In this document: positions 16,097 to 23,308 of the stretch, one piece after another
How the letters are laid out: every line of letters begins with the position of its first letter
Numbering within the stretch: position 1 is the stretch's first letter
Origin: Gemmatimonadota bacterium
GTDB lineage: Bacteria > Gemmatimonadota > Gemmatimonadetes > Longimicrobiales > RSA9
DNA: 35,152 nt
Reading direction: 5' to 3'
NCBI GenBank assembly: GCA_039715185.1
Contig: JBDLIA010000028.1
Location: 1 to 35,152 of the forward strand
Translations under genes and position numbers: made by a program
The notes under the pieces: generated by a model
Database searches by the model: none
Seen by the model: only the letters and a program-made list of their open reading frames with translations
Told to the model about the DNA's origin: nothing

Positions 16097-17621
16097 GCGT
16101 CGTGCCGTCGGCCCGATTGGAGTAGGCCGAGCACCCGGCCGAGCTACAGGCGCGCACTCGGTAATCGAACTTGGTTTCCTCGGGCAATCCGGTGTCGGTG
16201 AACGTAATCACGTCCGCGCCCAGCTCGGCGATCCGGCTCCAGCCGCCGCCCCCGGACCCGTTCCTGCGCTCCAACTCGAAGGTCGTCTCGTCCGCAGAGT
16301 TGTCGGCCCAGTCGAGCCGTATCTGGCTCTCGGACAGCCCCGTGGCGACCAGGTCGGTCGGTGGGTTCGGCGGCGCGGCGGCCGGGGTGGTCACCGGCTC
16401 CTCGTTGGAGAAACCGGAGCAGCCGGCGGCGTTGCAGGCCTGCACGCGGTACACGTATCCCGTGCCGGCGGCGAGAGCCTCGTCCATGAAGGCGGGGACG
16501 TTCGGATCCGTGGTGCCCACGAGCTCGAACGCGTCGGACGAATCCAGCCGCCGCTCCACTCGGAATTCCTCCTCGTTGGACGCGTTGTCGATCCATTCGA
16601 GGCTCACCGCGGTCGCCGACGTGGCGGTCGCCGTGAGCTCACTCGGCGCCGCCGGTGCCCCCTGCGGGGCGTGCGTCGCCGCCACCACCGGGCCTACGTA
16701 GTCAGAGCACCCGGCGGCGTTGCACGCCCTCATGCGGTACGCGTACGTGGTGCCGGGGGTAAGCGGACCGTCGGTGTGGGAGGTCGCGCCCGCCGCCGCC
16801 ACGCCGACCTCTACCCACGGAGCGAACAAGGACGAACGCCGCTCGATCCTGAAGGTCTCCTCGTCGTCGGACGCGTCGATCCAGGACAGTTCGATCTCCG
16901 TCTCGGACACCCCGTTGGCGACCAGGCCCTGGGGAGGTGTCGGGGCTGAAGAAACCACCTGGAAGGTCACTTCCAGCACGGCGGCCACCGCCGGGCCCGC
17001 ACCGGATACGGTCACCTGCGCTCCGTAGCTGCCCTCGGCTATCTCTCCGGGAAGCGCGCGCAGGCGCAGCGTCGTGGGCGCGGACTGAGCGTCCAACTCC
17101 GACTCCAGCCATCCGCTCGGGCCACCGCCATCGTACGCGACGCTGACGGTCAAGCCGAACAGAACTCCGCCCCCCGCGTTGGAGACCGCGACGGCGACCT
17201 CTTCGGACGGCAGGCCGCGCCGCCGGGCGCTGACGGTGGCGGTCGCGGGATCGACCGCCACCGCCGGCACGGACGATACCGACACGGTGGCCGAACCGTC
17301 GACGCTCCCCATTTCGGCGGTGATGTCCACCGTCCCCTCGGCCAGCGCGCTCACCAGGCCGTTGCCGTCCACCGTGGCGATGGAGGGATCCGCCGAGCGC
17401 CACGTGATGGGACGCGGCAGGGCGTTGCCCGACGCATCCGTGGCGGTCGCCTGGAGCCGCCGCGTCGCGCCGATGTCCAGCGCAAGCGAGCCCGGGGTCA
17501 CGCTCACGACCGCGACCGGCACCGGCTCGACGACCACTTCATCGCAGCTCAACAGGGCCGCCGCCATGCAGATCATGCCGGCCGCGGCTCTGGACGGTCC
17601 GGATTTGCTCGATACGACCAT
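16086..17621 (-). CDS. Lipoprotein with one Big_2 and three fibronectin III domains
   Basis: From the ATG at 17621 the protein has 511 residues. The N-terminus ends in a lipobox (LLSC, Cys26), so it should be a lipoprotein facing the periplasm or surface. A Big_2 Ig-like domain spans about 37-116 (ITWRSADPSIATVDGNGLVSA). A further beta domain covers about 118-223. Three Fn3 domains follow at about 227-316, 324-412 and 420-510. Each Fn3 ends in the same pattern: RACNAAGCS, QACNAAGCS, RACSSAGCS, with two Cys five positions apart. Such domains usually bind proteins or glycans. The start shares one base with the TPR gene stop (TGATG). Its role is unknown; the place next to a glycan exporter suggests a surface or envelope task. 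Confidence 0.85.
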   Translation of the reverse strand: MVVSSKSGPSRAAAGMICMAAALLSCDEVVVEPVPVAVVSVTPGSLALDIGATRRLQATATDASGNALPRPITWRSADPSIATVDGNGLVSALAEGTVDITAEMGSVDGSATVSVSSVPAVAVDPATATVSARRRGLPSEEVAVAVSNAGGGVLFGLTVSVAYDGGGPSGWLESELDAQSAPTTLRLRALPGEIAEGSYGAQVTVSGAGPAVAAVLEVTFQVVSSAPTPPQGLVANGVSETEIELSWIDASDDEETFRIERRSSLFAPWVEVGVAAAGATSHTDGPLTPGTTYAYRMRACNAAGCSDYVGPVVAATHAPQGAPAAPSELTATATSATAVSLEWIDNASNEEEFRVERRLDSSDAFELVGTTDPNVPAFMDEALAAGTGYVYRVQACNAAGCSGFSNEEPVTTPAAAPPNPPTDLVATGLSESQIRLDWADNSADETTFELERRNGSGGGGWSRIAELGADVITFTDTGLPEETKFDYRVRACSSAGCSAYSNRADGTTLDG

Positions 17622-18823
17622 CAGAACCTCATGCGCACGAAGGACAGATCCACACCCTCTCCCCCCGCACCGATCGCCGGGCCCAGCTCGATCCGCCCCG
17701 CCTCGGTCTCCACCGACAGCCCCAGGCGCGGCCCGCCCGCGCCGGCTCCCGAAGACCAGAGGTGCTGCTCGAGGGCGCCCAGAACGGATACGAGGGCGGC
17801 CGCCCCGATGCCGGCGGCGAGGTACGGACGCTCCGTGGCTGTGCCCACGACTTGCCCGGCCGGGCATTCGCCACCCACTGGCAGGACGATGCAGCTCACC
17901 GTCTGCCGCTCGCTCATGACTCCGAGCGCCACCGCACCCGCCGCTGCGGCCAGGGCCAGGACGCCGACGCCGTATCGACCCGATCGGAACTGACCCAGAC
18001 CGGGGAATACGGCGTTCGCCGCGAAACCGGTCCGCTGCACCGCGGGGCTGGACGGCTGCACGACCGGCGGAGGCGGCGGCGCTTCCAGCGCGGCGAGCCG
18101 CAGCTCGACCGGAGCCAGGTCGTCCGCGTCGGGGCGCAGCTCCAGGTACCGCCGCAGGTCCGCGCGGGCGCCCGCCGTATCCGCGGCCTCCGCCCGCACC
18201 AGCGACCGGTTGTACCAGGCCTCGGGCCAATCGGGGGCCAGAGTCACGGCGTTGGAGAAGGCGGCGTCCGCGCCGGCGATGTCCCCTTCCCCGGCCCTCT
18301 GCAGCCCCAGGGAGAAGGCCGCCTGGCCGCGCCCGTCGACTGACGGCGGCGTGGCCTCGGCGAGGGTCGCGAGGCGCTCCACGGCGTCCTCGGCCTGCGC
18401 GCCGGTCGACACCAGCGCCAAGAATCGACAGTACTCGAATACCGCGCCCGCCGGATCGCTCGCGTCCTCCAGGCCGCGCGCCAGCCGATACGCGACCTCG
18501 GGCGCCGCGGGGTCCAGCGCGGCGGCGCGACGCAGCAGATCGGTGGCACGGTCCGCCTCGCCCAGCAGCGCCGCTTCGTCCGCCTGGCCGAGCAGCGCCA
18601 CCGCCCGATCGCTGTCGGCCGTCGTCGCCGTTCCCGCCCCGAACGGACCCAGCCGCTCGCACACCGATACCGGGGTGGGGAGCGGCTTCAGGTCGCCGGA
18701 CAGATCTCGCTGAGCGCTGGCGGGAGAAGCCGGAGCGCCCAGCAGCGCGCCGGCAACGCCGAGCAAGGCGAGCGCGCGGACGGGCGGAGTGGCGATCTGA
18801 AGACGGGCCGTGATCACGGTCAT
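17621..18823 (-). CDS. Secreted or membrane-bound TPR protein
   Basis: The ATG at 18823 overlaps the RCC1-gene stop (ATGA) and gives 400 residues. A signal peptide ends near ASPASA-Q at about residue 38. TPR-like helical pairs occupy about 73-135 and 165-235 (SLGLQRAGEGDIAGADAAFS, EAWYNRSLVRAEAADTAGAR). A proline run at about 249-254 leads to a C-terminal part with two hydrophobic segments near 287-303 and 334-352; the first follows FPGLGQFRSGRYG, seen in DUF5683-like proteins. Cys311 and Cys320 flank a short loop between them. TPRs mediate protein contacts, so this may link the RCC1-like protein and the Fn3 lipoprotein encoded beside it; that is inference. Confidence 0.78.
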   Translation of the reverse strand: MTVITARLQIATPPVRALALLGVAGALLGAPASPASAQRDLSGDLKPLPTPVSVCERLGPFGAGTATTADSDRAVALLGQADEAALLGEADRATDLLRRAAALDPAAPEVAYRLARGLEDASDPAGAVFEYCRFLALVSTGAQAEDAVERLATLAEATPPSVDGRGQAAFSLGLQRAGEGDIAGADAAFSNAVTLAPDWPEAWYNRSLVRAEAADTAGARADLRRYLELRPDADDLAPVELRLAALEAPPPPPVVQPSSPAVQRTGFAANAVFPGLGQFRSGRYGVGVLALAAAAGAVALGVMSERQTVSCIVLPVGGECPAGQVVGTATERPYLAAGIGAAALVSVLGALEQHLWSSGAGAGGPRLGLSVETEAGRIELGPAIGAGGEGVDLSFVRMRF

Positions 18824-20766
18824 GGCCTCCCGGAGACCCGCGTCGGGGTCGATCGGTTGTCGCGGCTCCGGTCTCCGAGCTGGCCGTGACGATTGTAACC
18901 CCAGCAGTACTGGCGGCCGTCGGTGGCCAAGGCGCAGGTGTGCGCGCCGGCGGCCCAGAGCTGGCGGAAGCGCAGGTCTCCGCTTACCCGTTTCGGCTCG
19001 ACGCGGGGCTCGGTGGTGCCGTCGCCGAGCTGACCGTAGGCGTTGCTGCCCCAGCAGTAGGCGACGCCGTCGCCGCTGAGCCCACACACGTGGACGCCGC
19101 CCGACGCGATGGCGCGAAACGAGACCTCCGCTGACACCGCCTGGGGCGCGTCGCGGTCGGCCATGTCGCCCGTACCCAACTGCCCCGAGTGGTTGCGCCC
19201 CCAGCAGTGAACCACGCCGTTGGAAGCGAGCCCGCACGAGTGGTCGCTACCCGTCGCCAGCGCGCCGAAGTGCAACCCCCCGGCGACCGCCCTGGGACGC
19301 GTTCGCGTGGCGGTCGAGCCGTCTCCCACCTGGCCGTAGCGGTTGCGTCCCCAGCAGTAGGCGGCTCCCTCGAGCGACAGCGCGCAGGTGTGCAGCCAAC
19401 CCGCGCTGATCGCGCCAAAGCGCACCTCAGACGACACGACCGAGGGCGCGGAGCGGTCGTCCAGGCCCCCGACGCCGAGTTGTCCGGTGTCGTTTCCGCC
19501 CCAGCAGTAGCCGCGCGAGTCGATTCCCACGGCGCAGTTGTGCCCGAGCCCCGCCGCAATCAAGCGCAGGGGCACCGGGGACTCGACCTTGCGCCCGTCC
19601 AGCGCGGCGCCGGTCCGCGACGCGCCGAGCTGTCCGTTTCCGTTGGAACCCCAGCAGTAGGCGTCTCCGGCGTCGGTCAGCGCGCAGGCGTGGCGTACCC
19701 CCGCGGCCGCGGTGGCGAACCGCAACCCATCCGCCAGCTGCCGCCCGAGTTGGCCGCTGGTGTCGTCGCCCCAGCAGCGCAGGTCTCCGTCCTCGCCAAC
19801 CCGGCACGTGAAGGTGCCGCCCGGAACGAGTCCGGGGCGCACCGCCAGGGCCGCGCTCGCCGCGGCGGTTGGCCGAGCCTCGCTGCCCTCCGGGCCTTGG
19901 GTCGGATCCCCCCCCGCGGGCCCCGGCGAGGCCACGGCCTGGGGCTCGGCGGCCGCCAGCGCCGGCGCCACCGCGAAGGCGCGGAAGATCACCTCGCGGC
20001 GTCCGTCGTCTCCGAGCCGGGCGACCAGCGTCTGGCCCCCCGCGCGCGCTCCCAGTCTCCACGACGCGCGCGCCAGGCCGGTGGCGTCGGTGCGCGAGCT
20101 GGTCGGCGACACGCCTCCGCTGCCCTCCGCCGGGATGAAAGCGACGAGCACGCCGGGCACCGGACGACCGCCACCGTCCAGCACGCGCACGGCCACCGAA
20201 TCCGCCAGCCGGGTGCCTGGCGCCACGCTCTGCGCGCTGCCCGACGCGCGCAGCGTGGCCGCCACCAGGTCCACGCCCTCGGCGGGCGCGGTCGGGCTGG
20301 CCGAGTCGGCAACGGCCTCCGGGGCGTCTGTCGCGTCTCCGGGCGCGGCCACGACGGGGAGGCCCCGCGGGTCGGTTGGGATCACCGCGCCGGGCTCCAG
20401 CGACCCCGCTAGCGGATCGCCCTCGAAGCCGCCGCCGACCAGTACGGCCGCCGCGCCGAAGCCGAGCACCACCGCGGCGATCGCGGCGTAACGAGGCCAC
20501 CGCCGGCGACGCGGCTTATCGAGCGGCCACGGGGCCGCGGGCACGGGTCCGGACCCGAGTGGAGCTTCATCGTCCGCCGGCAGGGGCAGCAGGACCCTCG
20601 GCAGGTGATCGAAGGGGTGCCTGCGGCCGGGCTCTTCGGGGCGAATCGCGGGTGTCAGATCGACAAAAGGAGACCCCGCGGCGTCGCGCCGCTCGGGCGC
20701 GTCGTCGCCTCCTGATGCGTCGGGTAGGGAGCCCTCGCCCGCGGGCGGGGGGGAATCCTTCGACAT
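18820..20766 (-). CDS. Membrane-anchored RCC1-like seven-repeat propeller with an Ig-like domain
   Basis: A 648-residue protein with the topology of a type II membrane protein. Residues 1-90 are Pro/Asp-rich and end in KPRRRRWPR, followed by one membrane helix at about 93-113, so the rest should be outside the cytoplasm. An Ig-like (Big_1 type) domain lies near 166-251 (DSVAVRVLDGGGRPVPGVLV). From about 317 seven RCC1-like repeats run to the end, each with a CWG core (YCWGSNGNGQLG and variants). Each has a Cys ten residues before the CWG Cys, at 321/331, 361/371, 411/421 and then every 50. Seven blades would close one propeller. It begins a chain of overlapping genes that runs down to wzt. 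Function is unknown; binding of a protein or glycan is likely. Confidence 0.85.
   Translation of the reverse strand: MSKDSPPPAGEGSLPDASGGDDAPERRDAAGSPFVDLTPAIRPEEPGRRHPFDHLPRVLLPLPADDEAPLGSGPVPAAPWPLDKPRRRRWPRYAAIAAVVLGFGAAAVLVGGGFEGDPLAGSLEPGAVIPTDPRGLPVVAAPGDATDAPEAVADSASPTAPAEGVDLVAATLRASGSAQSVAPGTRLADSVAVRVLDGGGRPVPGVLVAFIPAEGSGGVSPTSSRTDATGLARASWRLGARAGGQTLVARLGDDGRREVIFRAFAVAPALAAAEPQAVASPGPAGGDPTQGPEGSEARPTAAASAALAVRPGLVPGGTFTCRVGEDGDLRCWGDDTSGQLGRQLADGLRFATAAAGVRHACALTDAGDAYCWGSNGNGQLGASRTGAALDGRKVESPVPLRLIAAGLGHNCAVGIDSRGYCWGGNDTGQLGVGGLDDRSAPSVVSSEVRFGAISAGWLHTCALSLEGAAYCWGRNRYGQVGDGSTATRTRPRAVAGGLHFGALATGSDHSCGLASNGVVHCWGRNHSGQLGTGDMADRDAPQAVSAEVSFRAIASGGVHVCGLSGDGVAYCWGSNAYGQLGDGTTEPRVEPKRVSGDLRFRQLWAAGAHTCALATDGRQYCWGYNRHGQLGDRSRDNRSTPTRVSGRP
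18899..19780 (-). repeat. Seven tandem in-gene repeats, mostly 150-base period
   Basis: On the plus strand the sequence CCCCAGCAG (complement of the CWG codons) begins at 18899, 19049, 19199, 19349, 19499, 19649 and 19769. Six intervals result: five of exactly 150 bases and one of 120. These code for the RCC1-like repeats. The regular spacing implies expansion by duplication, with sequence divergence between the cores. Confidence 0.9.
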
Positions 20767-20791
20767 CGCGGCGTCGGTGGAGTCGCAGGGG

Positions 20792-20837
20792 GGCGCCCAC
20801 CGTCGCGCGGGCGCCTTCGAGGGGCGGTTTCCGCCCC
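20792..20837 (-). promoter_or_regulatory. Two adjacent hairpins in the leader of the RCC1-like gene
   Basis: GGCGCCC (20792-20798) pairs with GGGCGCC (20809-20815), and GGGGCGG (20821-20827) pairs with CCGCCCC (20831-20837) around three bases. They lie in the 174-base gap 20767-20940, between the stop of the exported DUF1579-like protein and the RCC1-like start. Neither is followed by a T-run on the minus strand, so they may end the upstream transcript inefficiently or shape the leader. Nothing else was recognised in this gap. Confidence 0.35.
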
Positions 20838-20940
20838 CTTCTATGTTAGCGGCAAGCGCTGGACCACGGTAGCCAAAACCGGCGTTCCGGGGCGCACCTC
20901 CGCATCACACCGACGATCGAAGTGTCGCGCGGGTCACTCG

Positions 20941-22041
20941 TCAACGCGCTGGGGAGAGCGGCTCGAATTCGGCCCGCCAGGTGCGCGGCGCGTCGTCGTC
21001 GCCCGCCGGTGCCTCGTCGATCCACGTGAAGGCGCCGTTCCCCGACAACGTGACGCACGCCGTCCCGCCGTTCTCCCCCGCCCGAGCCTGCGACCAAACG
21101 AGTTCCCGCGAGCCCACGTCGCCGTACAGGACGCGCGCCGCGGATGCCGGACGGTCGTCCAGAATCGTGATCTCCGGACGGTCGGCCCCGGTGCTGTAGG
21201 TGATGTGAGCGAACCGCTGGCGCGGCCGGCCATCCTCCTCCCAGTCGAGGAACACCAGCACCGCGCAACCGCCCAAGACCCTGTACCCCCGCAGGGTCGC
21301 CGGCGCTGCCGGCTCCGCGTCGCCCGCCAGCCGACCCTCGAAGCGGCCGACCAGGCGGTCCAGCGGAGCGAAGCCGTCCGCGGTGCAGCGGCCGCCTCCG
21401 GCGTAGGTGTGCGCGTCCCCGCCGGCGGGGTCCAGCGTGGGCACGTCGGCTGTCCGCGAGAACTCCATGATCCAGTTGTTCGACCACGTTTCGCCGCCGT
21501 CGCGGGTGTAGGCGTCGTCCCACCGCAGCGACCGCGGGCCTATGTCGTTGAAGGAATACCGGGCGAGGGTGGTGGTCCCGTCCGCGTTCTCGCTCGAGGA
21601 GAAGAAGTCCCCGCGGCCGTGTCGGAAGCCGCCGCTCAGGCTGGAGGAGCCGGCCCTGTTCGCGCCCGGCCAGTTGAGCCACAGCGTCCACTCGCCCCGC
21701 GCCGGATCGTAGTAGCGCAGGCTGTAGCCCTTGATGCGCTCCGAGTCCCACAACTCCAGCACCGCCTTCCCGTTCAGGATCGGATAGATGCGCGCCACGG
21801 CCCGGTGCGTGTCCTTCCACGAGAAGTCAGGCTGACGTATGCGCAGGTTCACGTCCCATTCGCCCACCCAGAAGTCGAACTGCCGGGCCTCCGCCGGCAG
21901 GTCCGCGGACACCGGCCACGCCGGCGCGTACGCTCGCCCCTGGGCCAGCACGGGTAACGCGACCGCAAGGAGGAGCGCAGCGGCGAACGGCGCTGCGGCG
22001 AGCCAGCGCGACCGACGCGTCGACGAAGCGGATCGAAGCAT
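20941..22041 (-). CDS. Exported DUF1579-like protein
   Basis: A 366-residue protein with a clear signal peptide (AAAPFAAALLLAVALPVLAQ). The motif FDFWVGEWDV after the mature N-terminus, and the later FDWEED-like and beta-rich segments, match small calycin-like proteins of the DUF1579 type. WTLWLNWPGANRAGSSSLSG and WSNNWIMEFSR suggest a beta-barrel with aromatic lining, perhaps binding a hydrophobic ligand. An AAGGAG lies eight bases before the ATG. The start is only 26 bases after the tRNA-Gln 3' end, so the two probably share a transcript. No enzyme motif is seen; function is unknown. Confidence 0.7.
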   Translation of the reverse strand: MLRSASSTRRSRWLAAAPFAAALLLAVALPVLAQGRAYAPAWPVSADLPAEARQFDFWVGEWDVNLRIRQPDFSWKDTHRAVARIYPILNGKAVLELWDSERIKGYSLRYYDPARGEWTLWLNWPGANRAGSSSLSGGFRHGRGDFFSSSENADGTTTLARYSFNDIGPRSLRWDDAYTRDGGETWSNNWIMEFSRTADVPTLDPAGGDAHTYAGGGRCTADGFAPLDRLVGRFEGRLAGDAEPAAPATLRGYRVLGGCAVLVFLDWEEDGRPRQRFAHITYSTGADRPEITILDDRPASAARVLYGDVGSRELVWSQARAGENGGTACVTLSGNGAFTWIDEAPAGDDDAPRTWRAEFEPLSPAR

Positions 22042-22067
22042 TGTGACGGCTCCTTACAAGGTGGGAA

Positions 22068-22138
22068 TTCCGGGGGGAGGAATCGAACCTCCACAGCGAG
22101 ATCCAAAGACTCGCGTCCTGCCATTAGACGACCCCGGA
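22068..22138 (-). tRNA. tRNA-Gln (anticodon TTG)
   Basis: The minus strand folds as a full cloverleaf. Acceptor TCCGGGG pairs with CCCCGGA, the D stem is GTCT/GGAC with loop AATGGCA, and the T stem GGAGG/CCTCC encloses TTCGATT. The anticodon stem CGAGT/TCTCG carries the loop CTTTGGA, which places TTG at 34-36 and reads CAA. The innermost anticodon pair is T-T. The discriminator is A, and the CCA end is not encoded, so a CCA-adding enzyme must finish it. The gene sits 54 bases after one protein gene and 26 bases before the next on the same strand. Confidence 0.9.
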
Positions 22139-22192
22139 GCAGCTGAAAAGCTATACAAGGCCCCGAGGCGACGCTATCCGCCCGGCGATCCC

Positions 22193-23308
22193 TCAGCCGC
22201 GGGGGTCGCGGTCGGCCGCCGGGCCGCCGCGCAGCGCGACGTCGTCCTCCACCGCGGTCTCCACGATGTCCTCGCTGCCGCCCACCTCACCCCACGAAAG
22301 CCCGATCCGCGACGCGTACCAGAGTCCTATCAACGTCACCGGGATGAAGCCGGCCAGGTGGAAGCCGATTGCGAACGCCGCGGCCGGCGTGGGGTCGACG
22401 CCCCAGACGCCCTCCAGGCCCACGGTCGCGGCCCACTGGTAGAGCCCGAAGAATCCGGGCGCCGACGGCACCGCGACGACGAGCGAGATGATCGACTGGA
22501 GAAACATGGCGCCTATGAACGGAACGTCGATCCCGAACGCCTTGAAAGCGAGCCAGAAGCCCAGCGAATTATACAGCCAGAGGCCGATCGACCACGCGCT
22601 GATCTCCACCAGGAGGCGCGGGTTCTTCAGCACCTTGAGCCCGGATAGAAACGCCTCGAGGGCGTCGACGATGGGGCGGCAGAAGGACCGGGGCAGGGTC
22701 GCTCTGGCGAGCCGCTCGGCCCACGCCACCGCGCGGACCGGGCTCCGCACCATGGCGACGAGCACGGCCACGAGCGCCAACGGAGCCACCAGGCCCAGGG
22801 TGGCCATCCGGCTGACGAGGCTGCCGGCGTCGCCTACCTCGGGGAAGCTGGGCCAGGCCACCGCTACCGCGAGCAGACCGACCACCGTGAGGCCGTCGAA
22901 GATGCGCGCCACGACGAGTGACCCGAACGCCCCCGGCATCCCCACCGGCTCCTGACGCGCCAGGGCGTACGCCCGAACGAACTCGCCCACGCGCGCCGGA
23001 ATGAGGTTGTTGGCCATGAAGCCGATCATCACCGACGAGAACCGCGAACCGAAACGGGTGGCCACGACGGGTGCCAGGATCGGCTTCCAGCGGAACGCTC
23101 GCACGACCATCGTGGTCGTCGCGACGAAGGTGGCGAGGATCAGCCAGAGCGGGTCCGCTCGGCCCATTTCCGAGACGACGTCGCCCAGGTCCACGTCGCG
23201 CAGAACCCACCACAGCAGCGCCGCGCTGATCGCGATGCCCACTGCGGCCCGCCAGTTCAGCCAGCCCGACCGGGCCCGAGGAGACCTGGCGCTCGCGGGC
23301 GCCGTCAC
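22193..23308 (-). CDS. Lysylphosphatidylglycerol synthase TM-region / flippase-like membrane protein
   Basis: A 371-residue protein with about eight hydrophobic segments, e.g. AVGIAISAALLWWVL, LWLILATFVATTTMVV and FIGAMFLQSIISLVVAVPSAP. Family signs are GFMANNLIPARVGEFVRAY, the membrane-loop motif of the UPF0104/AglD group, and VPSAPGFFGLYQW. Members of this group relate to the flippase part of MprF and to proteins that act on lipid-linked sugars. It lacks the catalytic synthase domain of MprF. The GTG start overlaps the stop of the Hpt-like gene (GTGA). Likely role: movement or modification of a lipid in the inner membrane, substrate unknown. The C-terminal tail is acidic (EDIVETAVEDDVAL). 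Confidence 0.82.
   Translation of the reverse strand: MTAPASARSPRARSGWLNWRAAVGIAISAALLWWVLRDVDLGDVVSEMGRADPLWLILATFVATTTMVVRAFRWKPILAPVVATRFGSRFSSVMIGFMANNLIPARVGEFVRAYALARQEPVGMPGAFGSLVVARIFDGLTVVGLLAVAVAWPSFPEVGDAGSLVSRMATLGLVAPLALVAVLVAMVRSPVRAVAWAERLARATLPRSFCRPIVDALEAFLSGLKVLKNPRLLVEISAWSIGLWLYNSLGFWLAFKAFGIDVPFIGAMFLQSIISLVVAVPSAPGFFGLYQWAATVGLEGVWGVDPTPAAAFAIGFHLAGFIPVTLIGLWYASRIGLSWGEVGGSEDIVETAVEDDVALRGGPAADRDPRG

Noticed and set aside
18899-19780. Possible CRISPR or minisatellite from regular 150-base spacing
   Set aside because: The repeats code in frame for RCC1-like blades; only short codon blocks are alike and there are no unique spacers.
17621-20766. Longer N-termini for the TPR protein (to 19237) and the Fn3 lipoprotein (to 18662)
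   Set aside because: The added residues are upstream genes read in another frame; signal peptide and lipobox follow the ATGs at 18823 and 17621.
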